From the NCBI GenBank assembly GCA_947095535.1, contig OX352772.1, positions 99,543,956-99,607,955 on the forward strand: 64,000 nt of DNA, given 5' to 3'. The notes under the pieces were generated by a model. The model ran no database searches and had not been told where the DNA came from. It worked only from the letters and a program-made list of their open reading frames with translations. The DNA is from Poecilobothrus nobilitatus. Its lineage: Eukaryota > Arthropoda > Insecta > Diptera > Dolichopodidae. Positions 11,646 to 21,944 of the stretch are shown piece after piece (the first letter of the stretch is position 1; each line of letters opens with the position of its first letter). Both the position numbers and the translations under genes were made by a program.

Positions 11646-12671
11646 CCAAATCAAAAATATCACAAACCACATAAATTCACAACAAAATCTTAAAGCTCAA
11701 TATTTAAACACCTTTAACGAAAATAACCAAAATAAAATTCTACAGATAGAAGACGAAATTCATTATATGCAGAAAATCTACCAAATAAAATATGACATAG
11801 ATTTGTTAAAAAACCATATAGAAAAAATATAAGATATAGTACTCACAAGTAAATTAGGTATACTAACAGAAAAAGAAATGGATTTAATTCCTGATCTTGA
11901 AAACTTAGAAGATATAAAAATTGTTGTGACCTTTTATCTAGACCACCTTATCATAGTATTACAAATACCAGAATATAATGAAAAACTATTTTCAAAAATC
12001 CAAATAGAACCGATCCCAAATAAAAATATGAAAGCTATACTAACTAACGAAAATATTGTTCTAATAGATTATAAACACAATATATATAATAATAATGTAA
12101 AAGATAAATTTAAAAAAAATCTTGTTGAAATTAAAGATAATTGTATATCTAATATAAAGAAATTTGAAAATGCAACAATGCAAACTTTCAAAAGAACAGA
12201 AATAAAAGAAATTATTGCTGGTATTATCATAACTAAAAATGTAAACAAAATAAATGTGTCACATACCTGTAATAATCTAAATTTCACCCAATCATAGGAA
12301 ATTACTTAATAAAATATGAAAATTGTAGAATTAGCTTAAACGGCGCGTTATATGAAAATTCATTCATTAAAATAAATTATAATATAATTCTACCTTAATT
12401 CACCACAAATATAGTGGAAAACAATACCATAGAGTATTTAAATTTTGAAAGTATACATTTAATAAACATTACAGATAATAGAAATAAAATTAATAATATT
12501 TTTAATGAAAAAACCGAAAACATTTTAATAAACTCATCAATAAATTTCATAATGATCATGTTTGCAATAGCTGTATTATTCGTTTTAAAAAAATTAGTAT
12601 GTAAGAAACAAAAAATTGTAATAAACACTTTGTCGGAGCCTGAGACTAACGGTGGGGGGGGTTTTAAGTGA
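11646..12671 (+). pseudogene. env: Errantivirus-type envelope protein remnant of LTR retrotransposon G0
   Basis: The frame resembles the envelope proteins carried by insect Ty3/gypsy errantiviruses, which are membrane fusion proteins. It shows a long helical stretch, then IQIEPIPN, HNIYNNN, a cysteine-containing ectodomain near 12,150-12,290, and a single C-terminal transmembrane segment (FIMIMFAIAVLFVL) followed by a lysine-rich tail. It is broken by a stop near 11,829, a frameshift or stop after 12,297 and another near 12,400. The N-terminal part is absent because Polinton W ends at 11,640. A G-run (12,652-12,660) then serves as the polypurine tract before the LTR. Confidence 0.75.
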
Positions 12672-13360
12672 CAACATAAACAACCTTCAAAAATCTAAAA
12701 CGAGAAGTATGATATAATACTTCTCTGTACACTTCCAATATAAAAATGATGTTCTTACTTTTTTTAGCGTTTCATATTACGAACAAAATTAAAAGAATTA
12801 ATTAAAATAAAAAATAATAATTAAAAGAAAAAAAAATCTTTTCAAGTTCGTGTACTTGAAAAGTATAAAATAATAATATTTTTTTGCTTATTCCTATGTC
12901 ACGCCACAAGATCATTTTTTTTGTCTTATGCAATGTTCTGACCTAAATTATATATGAAGAAAAGAAAAGTAATAAAAAACATGTGGTCAGCACATTGCAC
13001 TTACTTTCAGGTATATACTTAAATATAAAGAAAAAGAAAGTAAAACAAATTAAATTTTTTTTATTTTGTTTCCGAAATCATTTCCGATTTCGAAACCAAT
13101 ATTTTGCCAACAATAAAAATATAATACATATATACCTTAAAGCGTCGCGTTTCATAAAAAAGTATATATAGGACAAAATAAGAAAACACGCGGCATTAGA
13201 GTTCTACATTACCAGTTAGTCTGCGGTGCGAAAATATTAAATCATTAAAAATTGTAATATGTACACTTATACATAGTGTAATAAAACATATATATTATAT
13301 AAAGAAAAAGAAGAAAGTGTTTTTGTTTTTTTTTTTGGAATTAAACTAATAACCAGTGCT
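12666..13360 (+). repeat. 3' LTR of G0 (right boundary approximate)
   Basis: Directly after the polypurine tract the sequence begins AGTGACAACATAAAC, which fits the AGTGAC start I recall for 17.6/297-type LTRs. It contains a perfect 9-bp hairpin (TTTTCAAGT..ACTTGAAAA, about 12,840-12,863), a TATA element at 13,161 and a polyadenylation signal AATAAA at about 13,280. No matching 5' copy lies in the window, so the right boundary is an estimate. Confidence 0.6.
13155..13225 (+). promoter_or_regulatory. LTR core promoter of G0
   Basis: AGTATATATAGGAC gives a TATA box. About 50 bases downstream lies ACCAGTTAGTCTGCGGTGCG, which could contain an initiator (CAGT) and a downstream promoter element, as in insect retrotransposon LTRs. 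Confidence 0.5.
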
Positions 13361-13369
13361 ATTACGTTT

Positions 13370-13560
13370 GTTTCGTTTTTATAAATTCTATTTTCATTCT
13401 GGGTTAAATTTATAAATTATATTTTCAGTTCGGATTCTTGAAACAAGATATAACCATTACCGATTGTATCTCAATTACTTCAATTGAGGAGTTTGATAAG
13501 ATGCAATATGGAAATATTAGTAGTAGGATGATAAAGAATATTTCTGTAAAAGATGAATTA
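13370..13560 (-). pseudogene. env: env N-terminus of minus-strand retrotransposon G1, truncated
   Basis: Just downstream of the G1 integrase, the minus strand encodes a hydrophobic signal-peptide-like segment (FFIILLLIFPYCIL) followed by SSIEVIEIQS. This is the usual start of an errantivirus env. The frame is lost at about 13,370, where G0 joins. I infer that G0 inserted into the env gene of G1. Confidence 0.55.
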
Positions 13561-13564
13561 TTAA

Positions 13565-14560
13565 TTAGTTTTGATATTTATACTTTCTTTTAAATTGAGA
13601 ATTGTATCGAGGAAGAATTTCGTTATTAATTTTATAATGATCACCGTTAATTTCTTTTATTTCAACTTTCTTGTGGTATGGTTGTAGTTTTGTTATTCTA
13701 TTTAATTTCTGATAGTTGGAAGTTTGATTATTTTTCCTTTTGAGATTTCGGGTACCTATTAATTTTTCTTTTTTTTTTGCATCAAAATATTTAGTATTTT
13801 AGAATATTCATTTTGTGAGATAACTCCGTTTAGAAAATCTATTGGTTTTCTACCAGTAGACGAAAGAGTGGTTTTATTATAAACCTTTAAACTCTTTATA
13901 ACCGGGTCCTCCTCCGACGGGATTCCCTGTTCCTTCTCGACTGTCTTTAAAATTCGGATATGCTCGTTTATGGTAAACCTTTCAATCTACACATTGCTAC
14001 TGTGATTGTTCAGTGTTGTTAAATGTATGTTTATTCCTTCATTTTGTAAAAAGTTTTTAAAATTATAACTATTAAAGCCTTTTTCTCTGTCAGTTATAAT
14101 TTTCTTTGGCTTGTCAAATGAAACGATATGCATCAGCCCGTTTTTTAAGTCATTCCAATTTTTAGATTTTAAGAGTATGATTTGGCCATGTTTGGAAAAT
14201 TTATCTATAATTGTTAGGTATGGGTTTCCTTTTGGTTTAAAGCATATGTCCATGTGGATAATTTCTAAGCATTTGCTAGGTGTTTCCGTAATCTTCGAAG
14301 ATAATTTTACAGGTTGTCTTTCATATTTGGCAGTATTGCAGATAGACAATTATTGATCATTTTTTGGATTTCTTCTTTAAATTTTTGGAAATAGTATCTT
14401 TTTTTCAAATTGTAATATACGTCATGAATACCTCTATGGTTAATTTTGTTATGTTGGCCTAGTATTATTTCTTGAAGGTCGTATCTGAATAAAATGTCCC
14501 TGAGTAAATATGAATACTTATTGATTTTTAGTAGTTTGTTCTTGGAAAAATGTTTTTAAC
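13565..14560 (-). pseudogene. G1 retrotransposon integrase (17.6-like Ty3/gypsy)
   Basis: In the minus direction there is a zinc-binding HHCC region (HNKINHRG then NNC, about 14,360-14,480). The catalytic core follows with HMDICF (first Asp) and IITDREKGF (second Asp). After an in-frame stop at about 13,987 comes IERFTINEHIRI, carrying the Glu. The C-terminal DNA-binding region (PYHKKVEIKEINGDHYKI) ends at 13,565. The stop between the second Asp and the Glu, and others upstream, make it inactive. Confidence 0.8.
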
Positions 14561-14639
14561 CAGTTTTTATAATAATTTGAGTTTTATAGCAATTTAGAGG
14601 ATATTAAGTGATTGGAATATATTCGGTACTGTCTTCTTC

Positions 14640-15930
14640 GGTAGAGTGAATTGTCGCGTCTGTTGAGCGGATTTCATCAACTGCCATCTCATTTAAGTTG
14701 ATTTCGACTCGGGACAGGCGGCCGGCTTGGCGACCTTATTCTCTCGTCCTTTTACATATTCAATTTCAAAATTAAATTCCTCTAGCTTAATTTTCCAACG
14801 TTGTAATTTAGAGTTGGATTCTTTTATATTGTGAAGCTTATGGTTCTTTGAATTGTAAAGGCTTATGGTCTCTCCTTATAACAAATTTTCTACCGTAAAG
14901 GTATGAGCGAAAATACTTTATTGCCCAGACTGGTTCGAGTAATTCTTTCTCAATAATTGAATAATTACACTGTGTTGGTTTAAAGTACGTGAAGCATAAT
15001 ATACCGGGTGATTGTCTTGGGACAAAACAGCTCGAAGGGCAAAATTACTTGCGTCGGTGGTTAGAATAAATTGTTTAGAAAAATTAGGGTAACTAAGAAT
15101 AGGATCTGAAGAAATTAGTAATTTTAAATTATTAAAAGCATTTTTATATTCAGTATCAATAATATTAATCCGTTTATCCTTTTTTAAACACGTTATAAGC
15201 GGTTTTGTGATTTTCGCAAAGTCTTTGATAAATTTCCTATAGTATCCCACAAGACGTAAGAAAGATTTTATTTATTTTGGAGTCTTGTTGATTGCATCTA
15301 ATTTGTTCGGATTAGGTTTATTCCTTTAGTTGTGATGATGTGACCTAAAAACTCAGTTTCCTGTTTCATAAATTGGCTCTTGTCTAGTTGAATTTTTAGC
15401 TTCGCATTACTAAGTTTTTGTAATATTTTCTGTAAATTGTCAAAATGTTCTTCTTTATAAATATTATTATATCGTTCAAGTAAACATAACACGTTTTACC
15501 TATGAACTCTCTGAAAACTGAGTTCATTAGCCTTTGAAAAGTGGCAGGAGAATTTTTGAGTCCAAATGGCATCCTGACAAATTCATAATGTCAGTTTGCA
15601 GTACTAAAGGCTGTTTTACTTATGTCGTCTTCGGCTATTTGTATTTGACCCAGCTTAACCAGAATATCGTCTATATTCGGGATCGGAAATTTATCATCGA
15701 TTGTAATATTATTTAATTTCAGTTAATTAATAACGATACACCAATTTTGTTTTGTTGCCAACCAGATGCATCCGGTTTTTTTGGCACAATCCAAAGCGAA
15801 GCTAAGTAAGGTGAATCGCTGTATCTAATAATTTCTTGGTTCAGCATTTCCTGGATTTGGTTGTCACCTTCTTGACGGTGTACCTCAGGATAACGATAGA
15901 TTTTTGTATAAATCGGAAGCTCGTTCAGAA
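14640..15930 (-). pseudogene. G1 reverse transcriptase and RNase H, broken
   Basis: The minus strand encodes a typical Ty3/gypsy RT. It starts with PIYTKIYRYPEVHRQEG and has SPYLASLWIVPKKPD and [18 protein letters not shown]. The catalytic box is YLND instead of YLDD (codon at 15,474-15,476). FLGHIITTKGI, GYYRKFIKDFAKI and the RNase H block ([26 protein letters not shown]) follow. Stops and frameshifts fall near 15,250, 15,298, 15,490 and 15,590, and within the RNase H region. The YLDD to YLND change alone would remove one metal-binding Asp. Confidence 0.85.
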
Positions 15931-16164
15931 ATCATGAAATCATCACGTGAAATCATCACCTTCGTAATAAAAGCCTTTTTTGAATTTGTTTAATAAATCC
16001 ATTAGTTCACTTTTGGAGGAGGGATCTAGGTGATCACACCTGATTTAGTTTTTCCCGACAAAAGTTTCATGTTGAATAATTTGAATACTTTCTGAAGGGA
16101 AAGGAATTGAATACTTTTGTTCTTCATTTTCGTTATCCGAGTATCCACAGTATTAATTATCTGA

Positions 16165-16720
16165 TTACAGTTGGATCAACATCCATTGCATCTGATCTAT
16201 TAGTTCTGGAAGTATGAGTACCATTGTAGTAATTATTTTTATGGGCTTGATTCTGTTGGCCGCTGTTTTGTTTATTATTATGGTTGTTGTAATTAGAGTT
16301 ATTATTTCTATTTGAACCGTCGAAATTAAAGCTTCGATTTCTGTTATAGTTATTATAATTATTAGTATAGTTACGATTTTGTTGATAATTAGTATTCTTT
16401 CTATTGTTAGTATTTTGATTATGATTGTTATCATAAAAGAACTACGGTTATTATTTTGGTTATTTGAATTTCTAAATGTATTCTCAGTATTATTAATTCT
16501 ATTTTTATTGTTAGTATGGTTACGATTTTTATTTTGGTAATTATTAAACGGATTATAATCAACATAATTCCCCTCATGTAAAATGTCCATAGCCTAACCA
16601 AGGGTTGATTTTGCTGTTGATCTTACTGTTGATTTTGTTGTTGATTCTGCTGGGCTACAGCATTTAACACTTATGGTTGAAGTGGTAGATTCATAATCTC
16701 CTTATTTAGTGAGTGACACA
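16165..16720 (-). pseudogene. gag: G1 gag C-terminal, Asn/Gln-rich nucleocapsid region
   Basis: The minus-strand sequence is a run of AAC/AAT/CAA codons encoding an asparagine-rich tail, partly in one frame and partly in others. The plus-strand element G2 has the same kind of tail at 20,140-20,345. The 17.6/297 group often has such a low-complexity nucleocapsid instead of CCHC knuckles. Reading frames shift repeatedly, so the exact ends are uncertain. Confidence 0.55.
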
Positions 16721-17100
16721 AAAAGAATGTTTTAATTTTGATGTTATGTTCTTCAAAATAAAACACTATTTATAGTTCAATATAACAGTAACATATTAAA
16801 ATTTTAATTCAAGGCTTTCAATAGTTTATTTAATTTTCAATAATATTTTTTTATTTGCAATAATTTACGGCTTGTTAGATTTAAATTAAATAAATTATTT
16901 TGTTTTTGGTTTTTATTATTCTATTTATTTTCACTGGAATTTAACTTGAGCAGTTTTGAATCCACTTAATTAGTTAATAATTTATATTTCACAAAAAAAA
17001 AAATGTTTTATTTTTTTTTTATAATATTATAATTTAATTATTTTGAATTTATTTATTATTATTTTCTGTTTTCTTTATCATTGCATTCTTTTACTTTGGA
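16721..17100 (-). other. G1 gag 5' part and leader, not readable as a gene
   Basis: This AT-rich sequence lies between the gag tail and the primer-binding site. By position it should hold the gag N-terminus and leader, but I cannot read a continuous frame, so it is either heavily deleted or degraded. Confidence 0.35.
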
Positions 17101-17102
17101 AT

Positions 17103-17118
17103 CCTACCGACTGCGCCA
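17103..17118 (-). other. Primer-binding site of G1, tRNA-Ser type
   Basis: On the minus strand the site reads TGGCGCAGTCGGTAGG. Its first 11 bases complement the 3' end of an insect serine tRNA (CGACTGC-G-CCA). This is the primer used by the 17.6/297 group, and it fixes the 5' end and orientation of G1. Confidence 0.75.
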
Positions 17119-17894
17119 ATTAATAATTTATTCGAAGACCAATAAAATAAAATAAACAATTAAGTATTCAAAAAATATTTATTTCTGTTTTTAACCTTCT
17201 AATCTTAAATGTTACAAATGAATTGAAAAACTTTCTTTTTTTTTATTCAACTTACAATTTTTCTTACTTTCTAAATATTGCTTATTCTACCTTTTTACAA
17301 ATTATAAAAACACATCTGTTCAGCATAATATGTGTATGACAACAAAACATTATAGAAATATGATATGGTAATTAAATTATAAATGCTTTAAAATAAATTG
17401 CCTAAAAATAAGATTCAGCTGTTTTTTAATTAATTTATTATTTTTTAAGTACCTACTACTGTAGTTACTTAAGTTGTTATGAATGAAAATAAAAGTGAAT
17501 TTGATACTTGTTTATGATAATATATAAAATTTATAACACACGTTTGAAGAGAAACAAAAAAATAATAAATTTTTTTTCTTTTGAAATATTAGAAATAAAA
17601 AATTAAAACGAAAATTATGACTTGTGTAAGACATGATATATTACTCGAATGGAAATATTTTTGTTTTTGGGAAATTTTCTTGGGTGTTCTTTGGTGCTGA
17701 CATAATAATATATATGTCCAAACTAAGGTTATAACCTGAAATAATAAAAAAATAACAAAAACAGACGATTTCGTTATTTTAATTTCGTATTTTTAATTTA
17801 TAATAAAAAACTATGACGTCAAAATTTTTTAATAAAACTCAATTTCCCTCCCCAAACAGAAATAAAAAAAAGAAAAACAAACGATTTAATTATT
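17119..17894 (-). repeat. Probable 5' LTR of G1, outer boundary unknown
   Basis: The sequence directly upstream of the primer-binding site should be the LTR. It is AT-rich and non-coding. No second copy is in the window to define its start. Confidence 0.4.
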
Positions 17895-18215
17895 TTAATT
17901 ACGAATTTTTAATGTACATATAAAAAAGTTCATAATCATCTTCGTCCTTATCATCATCAGAATTGAACTGATCCTGATAGAGATGATTTGAAGATGACGC
18001 AGCTTTCTCATCTTGAAAAAATTCTAGATCAATTGTTTTTGTTAAAATGTTTTTGATCTTGATGCTATATAGTCCTTAATTCAGTTTCGAAATCAGACTA
18101 GTACTCATTTTCAAAAATCTTGATGGTAGAAATGCATTGAATGTATTATCTATAATGCACATGATTCTAATTCCATATTTTATAGCTATGCTTCTTGCTG
18201 ATGTAATGTGGTAAG

Positions 18216-18433
18216 GTTTGCCGCAAGTTTTTTTTGTTAATGCATTTCTCTGTCACATAAATATGGACAGAAAATTACACAGCCTTTCCTGTTCAGACGG
18301 GGCTGTACATGTCGTAAGGGGGAATAACTCTTACGACGTGTGTGGAATTCGAACCCACACCCCCTCTGTGATTACAGCTATTTTATACGCTCTTACCCAC
18401 TAGGCCATCGAGGCCCCGTTTGCCGCAAGTTTT
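18216..18433. repeat. 16-bp target-site duplication flanking the SINE
   Basis: GTTTGCCGCAAGTTTT occurs at 18,216-18,231 and again at 18,418-18,433, exactly bracketing the SINE. Its length is typical of L1/LINE-type target-primed insertion. Confidence 0.92.
18232..18417 (-). mobile_element. tRNA-derived SINE
   Basis: On the minus strand the head begins near 18,417 and carries an A box (TGGCCTAGTGGG) and a B box (GGGTTCGAATTCC) within a T-arm that pairs GTGTGG with CCACAC. The body has a hairpin with stem TCGTAAG/CTTACGA. The 3' side (left on the plus strand) ends in a short A-rich tail, seen as a T-run at 18,232-18,235. Internal A/B boxes mean RNA polymerase III would have driven transcription. 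A perfect 16-bp duplication confirms the insertion boundaries. Confidence 0.88.
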
Positions 18434-18639
18434 CTTGTTTCAGGAAGTTTATTTAATTCATTTAATTTTTTCAAAGTGGATTCACCCATTTTTATCGTCC
18501 GCATACAATTATGTATAGGGTAGCAATTGTTTTTATACTAAAAATTTGTCCCTGAGAAAAAAAAAATATCCAAAAAGAAAAAAAATCTTAAACGTTTTTT
18601 TTTTCTTTATACCTAAACTCTCATATTGCAAAGAATAAA

Positions 18640-19130
18640 TTATATTTTTTTAGACTTATTATATTTGTTTTTGTTTGTTTTACTTTAGCTTGTTGCGCAA
18701 CAGTTATGTTATAATAAAATATTATTTTGTTGCGTAACTAATTATTCCATGTGAAAGTTATTTTTGAAATATTGAATATGAAAAATAATCCTTATCAGCA
18801 AATTAATTTCCTTTAAAATAAATAAATTTGTCAGTAATTATATATTTATATATTTTATACATTTTTTTTTTAGAAATTAGGAAAAATTGAAGCGTTGGTT
18901 GATTTTTCCTTTCTTGAGAAATTTCAGTGTTAGGTTTGATTTTATTTTAAATTAGAAAGTCAAAATATCCCATTTTTGTATTAAATAAATATTTTCTCGA
19001 AGTAAAATTTAAAAAAAAAATGGTAACGTTATAAGTTAATTTTAAAACAACAATTTTTAAATAAAACATTTTTATAAAAATAATATCAATTTTTATTTTA
19101 TTTAATAATTAATTTTAAAATATACAAAAG
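18640..19130 (+). repeat. LTR (3' part) of G2; same family as the LTR at 61,550-62,231
   Basis: The sequence ends at 19,130 directly before a tRNA-Ser-type primer-binding site. A block with TTTTTAGACTTATTATATTTG, TTGTTGCGCAACA and GTAACGTTATAAGTTAATTT recurs in reverse complement at about 61,550-61,995, next to an env fragment in the matching orientation. The upstream limit is not clear because the two copies stop matching near 18,640. Confidence 0.6.
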
Positions 19131-19148
19131 TGACGCAGTCGGTAGGAT
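19131..19148 (+). other. Primer-binding site of G2, tRNA-Ser type with one change
   Basis: TGACGCAGTCGGTAGGAT differs from the G1 site (TGGCGCAGTCGG) by a single G to A change. Confidence 0.7.
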
Positions 19149-19499
19149 ACGACACTGTTTTAAATAATAATATATTAAAAAAATAATAAATCGGAAATAA
19201 ATTTCAGAAATTAATTTAAAAACATTTCATAAAAATATTTTTTTTTTAAGAAAAACAAAATATAAATTTGTTAAATTTCAAAAAAACAAAATAAATAAAT
19301 AAAAAGTGAACTTCATAAATAATTTCTATTTTTGCCGTATACTATTTAAAACAATAACAGTGTTACTTTCAAGTATTGATCGGTATTAAAAGAAAAAAAA
19401 ATAAACGTTCTTTCAAATTTATTTAATGAGCAGTTCTGAGATAGACTGAATTGCATTAGTATTTCAAGCGTTAAGAATACAAATAAATAATTAAATTAT

Positions 19500-20345
19500 C
19501 GCACTCATAAGCTTTACCTTAAGTGACATTGTAAAGGAAGCCAAAGCTATTCCAGAATTTACTGGAACCGGATACTATCCAGTTTTATTAACGAAGTGGA
19601 GTCGCTGACAGGAATGCTAACTGATGTAGAACAACGTAAATATGTAACGAGAATACTCTTGGGGAAAATTCAGGGCAAAGGACCAGATAAAAGAACAACT
19701 AATAAAATCGTTTGCCGAACAGGAAACATATCTGAAGTTAAAAGAAGAAGCAGAAAAAACACAATTTCGATCGGTAAGTCAACTTTATAATGACCTAAGT
19801 AATATATTAGATAAATTTAATTATAAGTATCAATTAGATCAATTAAAACCAATTGACTATAAGCCTACGTGTAATGAGATTAGTATTTTAGAGAAATTCC
19901 TTTCTAAAATAAATAGGAATGACTCTATTTATTTAAGAACAAAAAATGTAAAATATTTAGAAGAAGTCTAACGAATTGTTTTAAACGAAGCTTAACGAAT
20001 TGTTGCAAACGGGGATCACGGTTGGTCCTAATGATAATTTCAACTCAAATTTTAGGCCAAACCGTTTTAATAGAAATTCACAAATTAATAATTACAATCG
20101 TGGTTCGAATATGTAGTAATAATAATAATTTCACTAATAACAATAACTTTCGCGGTAACAATCATAATAACAATTAAAGACAAAACAATTATAATCAAAA
20201 TTGTTATCACAACCAATTTCTTAACAATAATAATAACAATAATAATCGTAGCCAAAATACTAGAAACTTTTTTTCAAATAATAGTCAAAATACTAGAAAT
20301 ACAAATTTTAGTTATAATAGAAGGCGAAATAACAATAACAATTAA
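19500..20345 (+). pseudogene. gag: G2 gag remnant
   Basis: The N-terminal stretch AIPEFTGTGYYPV matches the start of 17.6/gypsy Gag. After a frameshift near 19,600 a long charged helical region follows (about 19,690-19,970). The end, 20,050-20,345, is a run of Asn codons with occasional aromatic residues. Stops and frameshifts occur throughout. Confidence 0.6.
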
Positions 20346-20454
20346 CGAATCAATGGAGGTTGACCATAAAACTACAAATTGTAATAATAATTCAAACCGT
20401 AGTAATAATACAGAAAATGTATATCGTATAGAAAATTTTCAAACTTCGCCTCCA

Positions 20455-20870
20455 ACAACCAATTACTCATAGCAGAACTTACTATCGACAATATAAAAAT
20501 TGATTGTCTTATAGATACTGGTGCTGCTACGTCAATACTTAATCCAAATATTTTTACAATAGAAAGACAATCAAAATTAAAAATACCCATTTGTTTGTCA
20601 CCCTAATGAGAAACAAAAATATAGAAAGTTAAATTATCACGAAAACTCCTTTCGAATTTAATGAAAATACAACGATGAGTTGGAAAGTTCACAATTTAAA
20701 TAATAAAAACTTTGATGCGATCCTAGGGCAAAATGTGCTTACACCGATTGGTGCTAAAATTGATTTACTAGAAAGTACAATCGAAGTTAATGGCGTTAAA
20801 ACTAAATTTAAAAATTCTTGTCCATATAATGAAACTTTTCAGTTGGAAATTTTGAATAAACCATTCTGAT
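20455..20870 (+). pseudogene. G2 aspartic protease and linker to RT
   Basis: The frame with CLIDTGAATSILNP carries the DTGA active-site motif of retroviral-type proteases, followed by a stop at about 20,605. From 20,675 another frame reads FDAILGQNVLTPIGAKIDL, the conserved segment between protease and RT in the 17.6 group. Confidence 0.75.
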
Positions 20871-21230
20871 ATTTCCAAAAATTTACAAACTGAACATATG
20901 AACACCGAAGAGTGTAAAATTTTAAAAGAAATTTTATCAAAAAATAATGATTTGTTTTACAAGCAGGCAGATAGTCTTACCCATATAACTGAAGTAAAAC
21001 ACCAAATTATAACTGAACATTCACGACAAATTTATTCGAAAACATATCTTATTTAGGTCATGTACTCACTCCCAATGGCATAAAGCCTAATGACAATAAA
21101 CTTAAAGTGATCAAAGAACTCAAACAAGAAACTTAAAACAGAAAAATTATATGGAAAATATAAACTAATATATATAACAGAAAATAAATTGAACGACAAC
21201 AATTATTTGAACGATCTCTTTTCTATTATG
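20871..21230 (+). pseudogene. G2 reverse transcriptase remnant with a core deletion
   Basis: The N-terminal RT entry region (TEVKHQII then IYSKTY) is joined directly at about 21,045 to the downstream YLGHVLTPNGIKP motif. The whole catalytic palm, including the YxDD box, is gone, and RNase H is not recognisable. Confidence 0.7.
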
Positions 21231-21897
21231 TCGTGTTGTACAAAAAGGAAAAATTCGTATTTTTTCAAAATTAAATGACGAAAAATATAACATACTACAA
21301 CAAAAATTAATCGAACTGTTTGGGAATAATAATAATATACAATTTTATAAATGCTACATACAAGCGGTAAACATTCCAAACGAAAACAAACTAATCGAAA
21401 TAATAGAAAAAATTCATAACGACTCAAATCACCAGGGTTTAATTGAAAATTTCAATGAAATTAGGAAAAAATTTTTTTTTTTCCAAAAATAAAGGAAATA
21501 ATTCATAAATTTATAAACAATTGCAATTAAGACAAAATATGATCGCCATCTAATGCAAACTAAACTCCAAATAAGCGAAACTCCTGACGAATCTAATGAT
21601 ATCGTTTACGGAGATGTTTTTTACTGTTATAAACCGATGTTTTTGACAACTTTCGACAAATTTTCAAATGCTTTAACTATTATAGATCTTTTTAAAACTA
21701 GATTCACTATATTAGGCAAGCCTAATAAACTTGTACTGGACAACGAATTCAACAACCTTCATATAAGAGGTTTTTGCAGCGAAGAAAATATTCAAGTTCA
21801 TTTCACTTCACCTAGGTCCCACAAAGGTAACTCTGATATCGAAAGAGTTCACGGTAGTCTTAATGAACATCTGAGAATATTCGAAACACAAAAATGA
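21231..21897 (+). pseudogene. G2 integrase
   Basis: The zinc-binding His pair (HNDSNHQG) appears around 21,418, then after frameshifts the core from 21,553. Catalytic residues are visible as YGDVFY, LVLDNEFN and SDIERVHGSLNEHL. The frame ends at 21,897 without a full C-terminal domain, and LINE sequence begins about 50 bases later. Confidence 0.75.
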
Positions 21898-21944
21898 AAC
21901 TAAATACAATACATAAAGTTCTTCTCGCAGTGGAAAAATAGAAT

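Larger units (their letters stand above)
17895..18489 (-). pseudogene. OB-fold/SSB-like gene with acidic tail, split by a SINE
   Basis: The minus strand starts at ATG 18,489 with a short helical lead (LKKLNELNKLPETRKL). After the SINE (18,232-18,417) it has KPYHITSARSIAIKYGIRI and FNAFLPSRF, the same KYG..R..FLP pattern as the genes at 10,171, 35,285 and 45,417. The C-terminus is strongly acidic (SDDDKDEDDYEL). Acidic tails are common in replication-type single-strand-binding proteins such as bacterial SSB and T7 gp2.5. There is one frameshift near the SINE site and one stop near 18,076. It ends at 17,895. No other Polinton gene is adjacent, so it is a fragment left between LTR elements. Confidence 0.6.
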
